DNA of 64,000 nt, taken from the NCBI GenBank assembly GCA_963971575.1, contig OZ020618.1:28448540-28512539 (forward strand). Reading direction: 5' to 3'. The notes below the pieces were generated by a model. The model did not search any database. It was not told where the DNA came from and saw nothing but the letters and a program-made list of their open reading frames with translations. Position numbers and translations under genes: made by a program. Positions within the stretch are counted from its first letter, which is position 1; each line of letters opens with the position of its first letter. This DNA is from Liopterus haemorrhoidalis (taxonomy: Eukaryota; Arthropoda; Insecta; Coleoptera; Dytiscidae). Of the stretch, positions 11,625 to 21,965 are shown one piece after another.

Positions 11625-12290
11625 AGAAATGCAGAAGAACCAAAGCATACCGAAATTTGTTCCGAAATTGTTAAATTTTGAACAAAAAATGTGTTATTAA
11701 GAAGTCGCTCATGAAATGATAGATGATGTCGTCAATGATTCAACATTGCTACAGCGCATCATACCGGATGACGGAACGTGGGTATACGGTTATGACATCG
11801 AAACAAAGACTCAACCATCTAAATGGAAGCTTCCAAATGAACCAGGAACCGAAAAATCACACCAAGTTCTATCGAATGTTAAAGTTCTTCGCACTGTTTT
11901 TGTGATTATCGTGGTATTGTGTACCCTGAATTTTTACCGCAAGGTGTTCAGTTCTTCGAGATTTTCTGTCCAAAAGTAGCACCGTAATGATACCGCAACC
12001 ACCCTATCCACCAGATATGGCCCCATGTGACTTTTTTCTCTTCCCGAAGATGAAAAAAACAATGAAAGGACAACGTTTTACGACCATTGCATAAATAAAA
12101 ATAAAATCGCTGAAGGAGCTGAACGCTATACCAAAATCTGAGTTTCAGAAGTGTATTGAAGATATCCGATGGAGACTATTTTGAAGGGGACAATATGGAA
12201 ATTGATAAATAAATAAATATTGTTTTGTAAATTAAAAAATTGCACGAACTTTTTATCACATCTCGCATACTGTATTGCAATCGTGAAATT
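11625..12290 (+). pseudogene. mariner transposase remnant
   Basis: Translations in shifting frames show mariner landmarks in order: WVYGYDIETKTQPSKWK (region of the first catalytic Asp) at about 11778-11830, then PYPPDMAPCDFFLFPKMK (third Asp region of a DD34D enzyme) at about 12003-12055, then RW.LFEGDNMEID near the C terminus. The block containing the second catalytic Asp is missing and there are frameshifts, so the enzyme is dead. Sequence after the stop (GCACGAACTTTTTATCAC) resembles a mariner 3' terminus. A SINE lies immediately upstream. Confidence 0.88.
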
Positions 12291-12415
12291 TGTATGTGTC
12301 CTCACTATATTGTATTCTTTATGTAAGCATTTAAAACCAAAGTATCAGGGACGGCTGCTGGATACTGGTTTAGTAACAATGTAAAACTGTCGTATGACCA
12401 GTGGCAGGTTAAGCT

Positions 12416-12600
12416 GGTATTAGACCTGGCGGCCGCCAGGGGTCCCGAACTATAAGGGATCTCCGCATGAATTTATATTCCCCCGTCTTCATCTGATATT
12501 TTGAATTTTTTACCACCCTGCACGCGCATAAATTTCTACAGGGGCCTCATAGACTTTTACTCCCAGGGGCCTCCAGCAGACTTTATCCGGTTCTGAGCGA
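12416..12600. mobile_element. degenerate GC-ended MITE (probable)
   Basis: Left end CAGTGGCAGGTTAAGC and right end CTTTATCCGGTTCTG are weakly inverted (CAG..C.GG.TAA). GC-rich termini surround an AT-rich core, as in the other hAT MITEs here. No convincing TSD. Confidence 0.45.
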
Positions 12601-12644
12601 AGTGGTAGAAAACAGATTGTCGGAAAGCGAGGTATACCCGCAGT

Positions 12645-13530
12645 CATGGCCCCCACAAGGTGGGGGGGGGCTAGCCTGGGGGCCCGGAGTAAACTTGTTA
12701 TTTTTTCTGATATTGTGTTTTATGTATTTTAATATAATTGTATAAGGTAAGTAAAACATCCATTATAAAATAAATAAATAAACAAAATTTCAAATAACAC
12801 CTTGTAAATTGTTCTTTTAATTCAATTGTTTGTAGATTTTGTTATATTATTATTGTGTTGTTCTTATTTTTTTATTTTTTTTTTCAATATAATTTAAATT
12901 CCCGGCAAATTTTTAAACGAAGTGTAATCGTGTAAAGCGGACTGCATTTGTCATGCCATCTAATGCATTCTTCACGTACTACGTATCGTATTGTTATTGT
13001 GTAAAAACGACTCTACGCTCTGCCTTGCCATTAAATTGTTTTGTACAATTCTACTTACAGTTTCTTCGGCAGAAAGATCGTTTAGTAAGCTGGAAAATTC
13101 TTTGAAAATGTGGCAAAGAAGTACAACAAGTCAGGAACGACTTAATAATTTAGCAATTCTGTGCATTGAAAATGATTTAGTAATATTAGTTGATTATACA
13201 GATATAATTCACGATTTTGCGTCAATAAAAGCTAGAAAATATAATTTATAAGAATTTTAATATTTTATATTCAGTATTTTTATAATGTAAAATAAAAATG
13301 TATTGTAATTTAAAGTGAATTTTACTATGATATCCTTAGATTACATCTACATGCCATATTTAATTTTGCATAATAAAAAGTAGACAAAACAAATTTCTTT
13401 CAAAACTTTTTTTATTTTTAGTCAAAATTAAGTATGACCTATACAATTTCTATTTTGACAGTAAAGGGAGTGTATAAGGGCCCGACAAAATTTCTGGCCT
13501 GGGGGCCCGCCCAGGGATGCGGGGGCGATG
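12645..13530 (+). mobile_element. hAT deletion derivative, perfect TSD
   Basis: Termini CATGGCCCCCACAAGG and, reverse-complemented from the right, CATCGCCCCCGCATCC. The perfect 8-bp TSD CCCGCAGT flanks it (12637-12644, 13531-13538). GC-rich ends enclose an AT-rich interior that retains the 3' part of a hAT transposase gene, so this is an internally deleted copy of a once autonomous element. The ends start with CAT, not the usual CAG. Confidence 0.85.
12991..13251 (+). pseudogene. hAT transposase C-terminal dimerisation domain
   Basis: The open frame contains SSAERSFSKLENSLKMWQRS, then SQERLNNLAILCIENDL and a lysine/arginine-rich C terminus. This is the hAT C-terminal dimerisation region (ERSFS.L...K, then ERL..L..L.IE) in a form like ZMYM1-related transposases. 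The frame begins upstream of the motif without an N-terminal BED finger or catalytic domain, so only the 3' end of the gene remains. It has its own stop and sits inside 12645-13530. Confidence 0.9.
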
Positions 13531-13712
13531 CCCGCAGTTAAGTATAAATCTGTTACCTTGACCTGACTTTGCAAACTATAAAAGTATGACGGAATTATAA
13601 ATCAATAACAAAAGCCCATATTTGTAATAAATTTTAACATAAAATCTTATGCCAACAATATACTATGTATAGGTATTTATTTTTGTCAAACATTGATAAA
13701 ATTCACGTAATA

Positions 13713-13843
13713 CTACAAAGCTGCATTCACAGCTCTTCAATTAGTCGACTATAAACTATGCATTGTGTATAAAATTGGTAGATAGTTTGAACGTTTAACG
13801 AAAGCGTTTACAGCTCTGAAAATTAATACGTTATGAATGTTGT
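13713..13843. repeat. fragment of the 6816-7355 MITE family
   Basis: GCTGCATTCACAGCTCTTCA, then AATTAGTCGACTATAAACTA and a later AATTAATACGTT, parallel the left part of 6816-7355. Interrupted by the MITE starting at 13844; the right end is not found. Confidence 0.5.
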
Positions 13844-14381
13844 GATATAGTCGGATTGCTGATAAGTGACTGTTCGTTGCTACAAGTATCGATATTCAAT
13901 ACTATATGCTTTCTCTGTCTATATCATTATAATTATTGGCATACCCATAGTAACGTAAAGTGACCCAAGTTGACAACTAACCTTCAAAATTATTTGAATA
14001 AAAAACAAAGCATTAGAAAGAAACAGCAAGATTCGTAGATATCTTTACTAATTAGAGAGCGAAAATAAATTTACAGCAGTACTCAAACAATTTTTTTTAT
14101 TAATTTTAAGATAATAATTATAAATAAGGAAAAATTTATACTCATACGTAAATTTTGGATTATAATTTGTTGTTTATTCCAGCAGATTTAAAATTAAAGT
14201 TTGTGAATTTAATAATCGGCGGAAGCCATACTTTAATTAATATTTATTACCAGACACTGACAGTTAACACAAATAACAAAAAACATTTTTAAAATCGCTG
14301 AAAATGGTAACTAGATTATTATATGAATGCACTACTTGATACATACACGAAACAGTTACCTATCAGCAATCCGACTATATC
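13844..14381. mobile_element. MITE with GATATAGTCGGATTGCTGAT ends
   Basis: The terminal 20 bases GATATAGTCGGATTGCTGAT recur inverted at the right end (14362-14381), and similarity continues inward (GACTGTTCG against AACTGTTTCG). The interior is AT-rich and non-coding, 538 bp. The flanking TA or TATA makes a Tc1/mariner-type origin plausible, but the TSD is not decisive. Confidence 0.8.
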
Positions 14382-14519
14382 TATGTTTTTTCATAGATTT
14401 AGATAGTAGTGATTTAGATAGTAGTGGTGATAAGGTTAAAAATTCACTGATGGCAGAGCGAGAAATCATGTCTTCATCAGAAGTTGGATGTTGCTATTTC
14501 GAATGTGACATGAGTTGAT

Positions 14520-14740
14520 AATGCCGAAAGTTTTCTACAAAACGCAAAAGAAATGAACATCTATGAAGCAACGGGAAAACGCACCAATAACTTGGAAAAA
14601 TTATATGATGCATTAATGACCATTCCACCGACACCGATTGAATCTGAAAGAGCCTTTTCTGCGGCAGGTCTTTTCGTCACAAAAATTCGGTCATCATTAG
14701 GTGATAGCTCCATTGACACCTTATGTTTTTTGTAAAATTA
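14520..14740 (+). pseudogene. hAT transposase C-terminal fragment (second family)
   Basis: The translation includes TIPPTPIESERAFSAAGLFV, then a TKIRSSL segment and DTLCFL. This is the hAT dimerisation domain of the subgroup with SERAFS.AG.....R..L. It is clearly different from the ERSFSKL type at 12991. No upstream catalytic domain is intact; stops precede it. A GC-rich hAT-like end (TCCCGGGATCCCGGGATTGG) lies at about 15007-15028 and may be the element's right terminus. Confidence 0.85.
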
Positions 14741-15128
14741 TTATAAAACTTAATATTTCCTAACGAAATTTATTTTTCGGTTCTCAGAATTATTTTGAAT
14801 TATATTTAAGTATAATTATTTTTGTATTATTATTTAAGTTTTTCTAAATAAAAATAATCTCTTTTTTGTAAATTAGTAATATTTTTTTTCGAATTCTGAA
14901 TCTGAATTAAAGATATTTCTGCACACACAACATGCTTATGGACTAATTAGTTGTATTCATGCAATCTTAAAAACCCTGGGAAATCCCGGGAATGGATCAA
15001 ATTTCATCCCGGGATCCCGGGATTGGAAAATTGCGGGTAATTAGAGGCCTATATTCCACGTATAAAATTTAGTACCTCGAAAGCAGTTCTATTTTATTCT
15101 TATTCAAATATAGAATTTGATTTACGGA

Positions 15129-15361
15129 AAATTCATCGCAGAAAATTCATCGCGAGATAATTCATCGCAGAAAATTCATCGCGGGAAAATTCATCGCAAG
15201 AAAATTCATCGCGGGGAATATTCATCGCAGGGAAATTTCATCGTGAGAAAATTCATCGCAAGAAAATTCATCGCTGGGAAAATTCATCGCAAGAAAGTTC
15301 ATTGCAGAAAAATTCATCGCAGGGAAAATTCATCGCAGGGAATATTCATCGCAGGGAAATT
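15129..15361 (+). repeat. left foldback arm, short tandem repeat
   Basis: About 15 units of AAAATTCATCGC separated by 2-5 variable bases (AG, GGG, AAG, GGGAAT). Spacing is irregular, so unit length varies between 13 and 17 bp. Confidence 0.93.
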
Positions 15362-15704
15362 AAGTTAAATATCGGGTCATTTTAATTCGTACAGTGAGCG
15401 AATTCCATTGAAATTGAAATCCTTTAATAAAACTGGTAATTGTTATTACATATAAGAGACATAAATAAGATAGACAAAGTTATTATATTAATGATAGACA
15501 ATTAAATTAGTATTTTATAGAGACGTAGGAGTTGAAACACACAAGACAATTATAAAATATTAATAACTTGGTAAGTTTTTTTGTTTTTATTTTCTCTTTT
15601 CTCACCTTGGAACTAATAAATCATTATGATTTTTATTTTTATGATTTGTTTATTCGACCCTCCTGAGTAAAATCTAATAATTTTAATAAATAAATTTAAT
15701 AAAT

Positions 15705-15905
15705 AAAAACTTCGACCCTACTCTCAGAAGTTGGACTGGACCTAATTTGATCGAAAAACTTCCACCCAACTTTTAGAAGTTGGATTGGACCTAATTGGAT
15801 CGAAAAACTTTACCCTACTCTCAGAAGTTGGGTTGGACCTAATTTGATCCAAAAACTTCGACCCTACTCTCAGAAGTTGGATTGGACCTAATTTGGTCCA
15901 AAAAC
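15705..15905 (+). repeat. 49-bp tandem repeat in foldback loop
   Basis: Four copies, plus a degenerate fifth, of a unit beginning AAAAACTTCGACCCTACTCT and containing AGAAGTTGGATTGGACCTAA. Starts lie about 48-49 bp apart. The second copy carries ACCCAACTTTTAG in place of ACCCTACTCTCAG. Confidence 0.9.
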
Positions 15906-16007
15906 ACCAACCCTACCTAGTTGGAGTTTACCTAAAAATTTTTCATCAATAAATTTCGTTCCCAGCAATGCGCACGTACGTACGACCTTAACGTTTTTAA
16001 TTTCCCT

Positions 16008-16231
16008 GCGATGAATTTTCCCCGCGATGAATCTGCCTGCGATGAATTTTCTTGCGATGAATTTTCTCGCGATGAAGTTTCCCTGCGATGAATTTTGCCT
16101 GCGATGAATTTTCTTGCGATGAATTTTCTCGCGATGAAGTTTCCCTGCGATGAATGTTCCCCGCGATGAACTTTCTTGCGATGAATTTTCCACGATGAAT
16201 TTTCTGCGATGAATTTTCTGCGATGAATTGT
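16008..16231 (-). repeat. right foldback arm, inverted short tandem repeat
   Basis: Tandem GCGATGAATTTTC words, the reverse complement of the left-arm unit, about 14 copies. There are higher-order similarities such as two long stretches both reading TGCGATGAATTTTCTCGCGA. Long intramolecular hairpins between the arms are expected. Confidence 0.93.
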
Positions 16232-16699
16232 CCGGACCCGATAGAATTTTAGTCATCTTATTTTATCTAAAATAATAAAAAGGATGCATACATTTTTTAT
16301 TTTATCTTTTTTTTGCTTTACCCATGTGATCATTGATTATCTCATTTTTCTTGGGAATTCTACATTTGTATATTTACATTATTGCTGTACAAAAACAAAT
16401 GTTACAAATATAAACACCACAAAAAATAATTACTATTTTTGAAAGTGAAAAGACTGTTAAAAAAAAAGTTGTATGCAAATACCTGATAATTAACAGAGTA
16501 ATATGGAGAATTTGTATGAATAAGATCAATAATCCCACCTGATATTCCAGAAGAGAGAAATAATTTGGTTCTCTAATAGGACTGCCAGGAAAATAAAAAA
16601 AAAATAAAGTAATGTTAAACGGAGTAGTACTCTCGAAATATGTTATCAGAATATTTTGTCGGAATGTTTTTAAAGATACCGATTTTTTTGTATTTTTAC

Positions 16700-16975
16700 C
16701 GGCTCAAGACAACTGTCAAGACCAGGTCCTCAAGTAATTTTTTCAAATTCCTCCCTCCCCTATCCTCAAATGATTTTTTGAATTTTTACCTTTTCATCCT
16801 TAAGTGATTTTCTGATTTTCTATCCTTTTGTTCTCAAGCGATATTCTCAATTTCTACTCTGAATTTTTGAAGTTCTACCATTTCGTTCTCAAGCGATTTA
16901 GTCTTAAGTGTTTTTTCTACTCTTTCATCCTCAAATAATTCTTAATTTCTACCCTTTCGGTCTCGAGTTAAGTAT
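16700..16975 (+). repeat. imperfect minisatellite, about 42-45 bp period
   Basis: Recurring TTCTCAAGCGATTTT-like words followed by TTCTACCCTTTC-like words, six or so degenerate units. A related short stretch is at 37020-37090. No coding meaning. Confidence 0.7.
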
Positions 16976-17073
16976 GGTCCCAGACACTCCACCCCACCTG
17001 GCTTACTACACACTAAAATATTTCACTTACTAAATACCTAGGAAATCCTAAAATTACATCATACATAATAATT

Positions 17074-17672
17074 ACCGACCGCCAACATATATCAGAAAGG
17101 TATTATGATCATACTGATTTTGACATTTCGAGATTTCGATAGATCTCCACGAATTGAGGTTCCTATATAACTAGGGTGACCGTTCATCCCGCATTTTGAT
17201 TTGGTGTCCCCAGGGCCGAATTTTGCTCTGTACTTATATTTGGGAGGTGAAAACCTTTTTTTTGTTTGCTCTTCACTTATATTTCGGAAGTGACGACCTT
17301 TTTTTTCTCCGTCCCGCATTGCCTTCTCCAAGAAAATGGTCACCCTATATATAACGTTTTGGAACGTCTGTCTGTCGGTCCGTGTACACGTGCAGATCAA
17401 ATTCGGCTAAAAGGATTTTTATGAAACTTCATATTTAAGCTTTTGACATCAATGGCACGAGTTGATCAACTTTTGGTAAACATTGGTTAACTAGAAATAG
17501 GAATTTACTCGTGTCGGTTTTAATATTTTTGCGAATATTTCACAACAGAGAAATATTTCGAAAAAATTTATTTGACATAAGTTGCTATAAATTCAATAAC
17601 TAACAACTTTTATTTGAGAAATTTTTTATAAAGCAGCATAAATTAAACAAGTACTTTGTGATGAGGATCGGT
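17074..17672 (-). mobile_element. F2 MITE, copy A (interrupted)
   Basis: Starts ACCGACCGCCAACATATAT and ends GTACTTTGTGATG plus a decayed GGTCGGT, the reverse orientation of 24069-24706. Interior landmarks are shared: AAATTCGGCTAAAA, AAGCTTTTGACATCAATGGC, GAGTTGATCAACTTTTGGTA and TAGTTATTGAATTTATAGCA-like sequence. Here the CAGACGGA array is only GTCTGTCTGTCGGTCCG. A hAT MITE (17172-17347) sits inside. Confidence 0.8.
17172..17347. mobile_element. hAT MITE inside F2, perfect TSD
   Basis: TAGGGTGACCGTTCATCCCG at the left and GGTCACCCTA at the right, with the perfect 8-bp TSD TATATAAC (17164-17171, 17348-17355). 176 bp. Interior has two minisatellite units (GGTGAAAACCTTTTTTTTGT and GACGACCTTTTTTTT). 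Removing it restores the F2 sequence, so it inserted after F2. Confidence 0.92.
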
Positions 17673-17887
17673 TCTGTGGTGTCCACAGATGATTTTTTTT
17701 TGCATTGTTGTATATTGTAAATATGTAAATATTAAGCAAGGCATTGAGGATCGAATTTACCAAAAAGATTATTAGGCTGAAGTTTAGAGGCACACACACG
17801 ACTAGGGGCTAGGATATTTTTTGTTTTTTATTTTAGTTCATAAATAAGTGTTTTGTTTATTATTATTGGTCCATATTATAAACAATA

Positions 17888-18742
17888 TTTTGTAGGTATA
17901 GCCACCAAAAAATCCTTATAACGTCACTCATGTGTCTGTCTGTCTGTACGGTGAATATTGTAGCCAAACGGCTTAACATAGAAAGTTGAAATTTGGTATG
18001 CTTATACAACTCTTAAATCCAAATATAGGAAAAATACTGAGAGTTCAAAAAACACATCCCGACATAAATATAAACAATTATGTATTTAATAAAAAAAATA
18101 AATATTTTTTTTAAAATTTTGATTGGCATACCAAATGAAACCTCTTAATGCGTTTTATTATGGTGTTTTTGCCAAAAATATGAAAAAAAAAAACTTTTGT
18201 CCCCCACACTATCTCTCAGAGGGGTTGATCTAAAAATCTGAAAAGAATCTCCATAATGAACATTATGATGGGAACCGGAATAGTACAACAGAAATTTTTG
18301 ATCAGGTTAGTTTTTCGAAATTAATCGATTTTTTTTGTGTCGTCGTTAAAAAAATTTTTTTTAAAAATATTGTGTGGTATCGAAAGAAAGCTCTTAGGAC
18401 GTAGATTAAGGAACGGAAAGTAGTTTTTTAAAATATATTTTTTAACACGATTTTAGCCAAAAAGCTTAAACAAAAAATCTGAAAAAAATATAGGTAATAT
18501 ATATATTGATCTGAGCCGAAAACGTACGAGAGGAATTCTAATGAAGACAAATTATTTAAATTTTGTTTTAAATAAATAAATGAAAGCTCTTAGTACTCAA
18601 AAACCGAATAAAAATGATTATCAAAAATCTGTTGATTTTGATGCGATTATAGAACAAATATTCCTAGATATACATTATTATGTTGGCTTCTTATTAAATA
18701 CCTACAAAAACCTGAAATGTGTGAAAATTCACACTTCACATG
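17888..18742 (+). repeat. F1 repeat, plus-strand copy
   Basis: Begins TTTTGTAGGTATAGCCACC, then GTCTGTCTGTCTGTACGG, AGCCAAACGGCTTAACATAG and GGTATGCTTATACAAC. It ends AAATACCTACAAAAACCTGA followed by GTGAAAATTCACACTTCACA. The two ends share TTTTGTAGGTAT/ATACCTACAAAA as inverted words. The 76-codon frame near the right end is shared with 35112 but is probably not a gene. Transposon type unknown; presumed non-autonomous. Confidence 0.8.
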
Positions 18743-19369
18743 CATTTTTTAAACATAAATTCGGCCTTGATCGTATTAATTCTGCTTATTATTGTTTGCT
18801 TTATTTTTAAATTGTTTTATTTTTTGTGGTTGAGTTATAAGATTACACATTTAAATAGTGGGGTTCGTAAACCCCAGATGCGCCCATTGTTAGTCAACAA
18901 GATTTACGTCAGAGTAGTCATGCTGTTAAACGTCGTGTGTAATCCTGGTGTGAATAATTGTTCAAGTGTTTATTTTTAAAAATTTCGTAATTTTAGGACG
19001 TCTAACAAAGCAATAAAAAATATGCTTTTATGATACCAGATGTTCGTACCCTTTTTACAACTAGATATGGGACACATTGAATCCCTTTATGCCTAACAAT
19101 TATAGAGATTTTTAACACATAACAATACACATGATACTTTTAAAATTAATTACAGTCAACAAGGCGCGCACCAGGGGAAGGTGTCGCGAACTTGACCATC
19201 CCCCCCCCCCCCCCAAGCACTCAAAAAGCACGATTTTAACCCAGGTTTTGGGAACCACATGGTACTTTATAAACTCGGTTTTGAAGAGCCTTACCTAACA
19301 ACGATATTTTGGGAATAAGATTTTCATACAAAAACGTTTATACAAGTCTTCTTTAATTTCGTATGTACA
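18743..19369. other. no gene; decayed GC-rich MITE end
   Basis: AT-rich. At 19160-19215 AGGCGCGCACCAGGGGAAGG and a C14 run look like an isolated MITE terminus; related termini occur near 21505, 23040 and 33715. No partner end found. Confidence 0.4.
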
Positions 19370-19377
19370 ACGAGGAC

Positions 19378-19620
19378 CAGAGCCGCAGTAAGAAAAACTT
19401 GCGCTAGGGGCAAAACCGTGTTTTGGCGCCCTTGGCAAATAAATGTAAGTGATAAGCAAAAATAAGGTTCTCACCTCCCAAAATCCAAATGATGAGCAAA
19501 AAAAAAAAAGTCGGTCCTCGCCTTCGCCATGTGGCGCCCCTTAGTCAAGCTCGTCAGCGCCCTTTTCCTTACTGCGCTAGGGGCCGTCGCCCCCTCCGCC
19601 CCCCCCTTACTGCGGCTCTG
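19378..19620. mobile_element. hAT MITE with CAGAGCCGCAGTAAG ends
   Basis: Left CAGAGCCGCAGTAAG and right CTTACTGCGGCTCTG are perfect inverted repeats. TSD ACGAGGAC/ATGAGGAC (19370-19377, 19621-19628) has one mismatch. The interior carries GGTTCTCACCTCCCAAAATC and GATGAGCAAAAAAAAAAAA minisatellite units. 243 bp. Same family as 25719-25959 and the truncated copy at 3572-3827. Confidence 0.92.
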
Positions 19621-19815
19621 ATGAGGACAAAACTTAATCGGATAAGGAACATAGAGTATAGAGAAGAACTGGAAACTTAACCAGTAGAAGAAGGACAACT
19701 TAGGGATGAAAGATAGTAGAGACACGAAGAAAGTTTACGAAACCAGAGTATCTAAAGGAAGACGCCGTGGAAGACCGAGGAAAGAGTGGAATGACGAAAT
19801 TAGAGAGCACTAGAG

Positions 19816-19915
19816 CAGTGTTTCTCAAACCTTAGATAGTTACGGACCACTTTCAGAATTCCACACTAACCGCGGACCACTAACGTCAAGAAAAACTTTT
19901 TTTTTGCGTAAAGGC
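19816..19915. mobile_element. hAT end fragment
   Basis: CAGTGTTTCTCAAACCTTAG followed by two GCGGACCAC/ACGGACCAC words is a typical hAT MITE left end. No matching right end or TSD is visible. Confidence 0.5.
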
Positions 19916-20082
19916 CCATTATTAATTCAAATGAAATTAAATGTGCTAAGTATAAGTAACAATCAAACTCCACACAAAGCCCGACACCAGAGATGATAAA
20001 TGAGCTCAACGATTAAGTAAGTATAACTAAGAAACCCTTATGCCTTCACAGATGCGCCTGCCCGTTTGTCTATACTATATAC

Positions 20083-20266
20083 CAGCGATTCTCAAACTGT
20101 GCGCCGCGGCGCCCTGGGGCGCCTTGGCTGGGCTATAGTGGCGCCGCGAAAACGTTCCAATATTCCTTCAACTGCGTTAGTTAGACCAATGTTTTGCCTT
20201 GGGGCGCCGCGGAAAAATTCTGGTACATTAAGGGCGCCGGGAACTGAAAAAGTTTAGGAACCACTG
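20083..20266. mobile_element. hAT MITE, short GC-rich
   Basis: Left CAGCGATTCTCAAACTGTGC and right AGTTTAGGAACCACTG are imperfect inverted repeats, with several GGCGCCGCG words inside. TSD CTATATAC/CTCTATAC (20075-20082, 20267-20274) has one mismatch. 184 bp. Confidence 0.88.
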
Positions 20267-20280
20267 CTCTATACTGTAGA

Positions 20281-20945
20281 CAGGGGTGCCGCGAGTATAT
20301 CCACCATCCGGGTGCAACCATCACATTGCCGCCCTTAAAAAAAGGAGCCCGAGTTTAAAAGTCGCTTTAGCTAGATTAATTTGGACGTCACATAAGTACC
20401 ATTCATCCACCACTATCCCGCGAATAGCGGAACACAACCGAACACTTCGAACACTGATCGTTCTGCGCTAGCAATTAAAAATGTATTGCTGTGTTCTGTA
20501 TTGTATAGATCAGTGCGGCGTATTGTATAGATCTTGCGTATAAAACCGGCTTTAGCGTTTTGTTGACTTGAACAAAACGCTTAAAGAAAAAGTAAAAAAA
20601 AGAATTCTTACTATTTATTAATTATCCTACATTCCACCCGGGTGAGGTGCACCCCGGGTTACAGTGGCCCTGGCTGTATGCATAAATAGCTCTTTGTTTC
20701 CGATATAGGAAAAATACGAAGCATTCAAAAAAACACCACTAGAATAATTATTCCAAAATAAAATATTTTTTAAATGTTGAGTGGGGTCAAAGCCGTGTGA
20801 ATAGGGGGGGACAGGGCACCAGCGGGTGCCAGTATTAAAGGGCGTCATTAAGTCGGATGTTTTGGGAGATAGAAAGAGGGCGGGGGCGCCAGATCATGAT
20901 TACTGCGGGCGCAACTTTTTCTGCCTAGGGTCCTGAGTGGGGTAA
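20281..20945. other. GC-rich MITE debris, no gene
   Basis: Patches such as CAGGGGTGCCGCGAGTATAT, CACCCGGGTGAGGTGCACCC and GGGCGCCAGATCATGATTAC have the composition of MITE termini and subterminal regions. I could not pair them into an element. Open frames here are incidental. Confidence 0.35.
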
Positions 20946-21654
20946 AAAATAAAAGCACTTGCTGCCTTAACATAAAACATTTTCTTATACCTTAGAACAG
21001 ATTCTGAACATTTGTATTAATGGTTTGTATGCATTTATGTCATGTTATGGTTAATACGAGAAATTACAGATTATTCTTAATGACCACTGAATTATGAATA
21101 TTTACCAGTGGCGATTCTTCATAATGGCTATTAACAAGTGCGTATCAAGGAGGATGTCACGGGTTTAAAATACCCCCCCCCACTAATTTTTTTTTAGTTT
21201 ATTTTAACTTATTTCTTGTTTTACTTATTACTCATATCACATCACTAGATCACGAGGAAAGGATATCTGTAAGCTACGAATTTTCTTTGGTCAGGAATTT
21301 TGCCTAAAATGCTAAAGATGAAAGGGGGACAAATGACCATTCGCGGTTATTTATTTTTTCCGTTAGATTTATCCCTCAAATTTCTCACCTCACAGAAAAA
21401 ATCGAAAAGAATTTCATAATTTCAAATTCCCGGGTACAGTCTCAAACCGATATCCGTCCCCCAAAATAAATAAATGTGTTCTGAGCCCTCCCCCCTTCCA
21501 GGATTAAATCATAGGTGCGCGCCTAGCTATGAATAATCTCCACCTATTATGAATAATGTACAAATTAATCAAATTAGCGGTAACATATGTATATACAATT
21601 TTATTTAAAAAAGTTGGTTTTGTTTACAATTGGCGGAATACATACAAATCGGTA
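20946..21654. other. no gene; decayed MITE ends
   Basis: CAGTGGCGATTCTTCATAAT at 21113 and GGATTAAATCATAGGTGCGC near 21503 look like termini of old hAT MITEs, with a C-run at 21173-21181. No TSD-supported pair. Confidence 0.35.
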
Positions 21655-21965
21655 GAGGATATACTGTACATATATCGTTAAATCAAGAGGTATAGGGCCT
21701 CGAATAATCTCATTTCAATACATCGAAATTTAAAAAGCACAGAGTATACCTAAAAATTTGAAACAAAGCAGACGATATACCCGTAAACCCTTCACTACAG
21801 CCCTTTCTATACATATATCGTGAAAACCAGAGGTTATAGATCTCGAATAATCTCGTTTAACGCGTCGAAATTTAAAATCACAGTCTACACGCTATTCATT
21901 TGAAACAAAGCAGACAGTATACGCCGTATAACCTCTCCAATTCAGCCCTTGCTGTACATATAAAA
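21655..21965 (+). repeat. two diverged tandem copies of a ~165-bp unit
   Basis: Both units contain TGTACATATATCG or CTATACATATATCG, then CTCGAATAATCTCGTTT, a CGTCGAAATTTAAAA block, TTGAAACAAAGCAGAC and a final TCAGCCCTT. A third related copy, split by a MITE, lies at about 45300-45354 and 45624-45715. Confidence 0.75.

Larger units (their letters stand above)
15119..16240. mobile_element. foldback element with 9-bp TSD
   Basis: Two long inverted arms (15129-15361 and 16008-16231) consist of tandem copies of a 13-16 bp word, AAAATTCATCGCNNGG, with opposite orientation in the two arms. ATAGAATTT occurs directly outside each terminus (15110-15118 and 16241-16249), a perfect 9-bp direct repeat. 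Ends read GATTTACGGAAAATTCATCG and, from the right, CGGGTCCGGACAATTCATCG. Drosophila FB elements have arms of short tandem repeats and 9-bp TSDs and are linked to the Mutator superfamily; this matches. The 640-bp loop has no coding frame and holds a 49-bp tandem array. Open frames through the arms (KIHRRENSSQ-like repeats) are artefacts of the repeat. Confidence 0.9.

Noticed and set aside
12416..13530. A single larger hAT element from CAGTGGCAGG to 13530
   Set aside because: The perfect TSD CCCGCAGT defines 12645-13530 as the element; 12416-12600 has its own weak right end.
15129..15361. CRISPR-like regular short repeats
   Set aside because: Units are 13-17 bp with no unique spacers of constant length, the genome is eukaryotic, and the inverted partner arm plus TSD define a foldback transposon.
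15117..15368. Frames reading KIHRRENSSQ-like repeats, suggesting a repetitive protein
   Set aside because: They are the short tandem repeat of the foldback arms translated. The same pattern appears in the opposite arm on the other strand.
18580..18810. Conserved frame in F1 (also at 35112-35333) suggesting a small protein
   Set aside because: Reading the two copies side by side, most differences change the amino acid and few are silent. The minus-strand copies lack the frame. It fits shared ancestry, not selection for coding.
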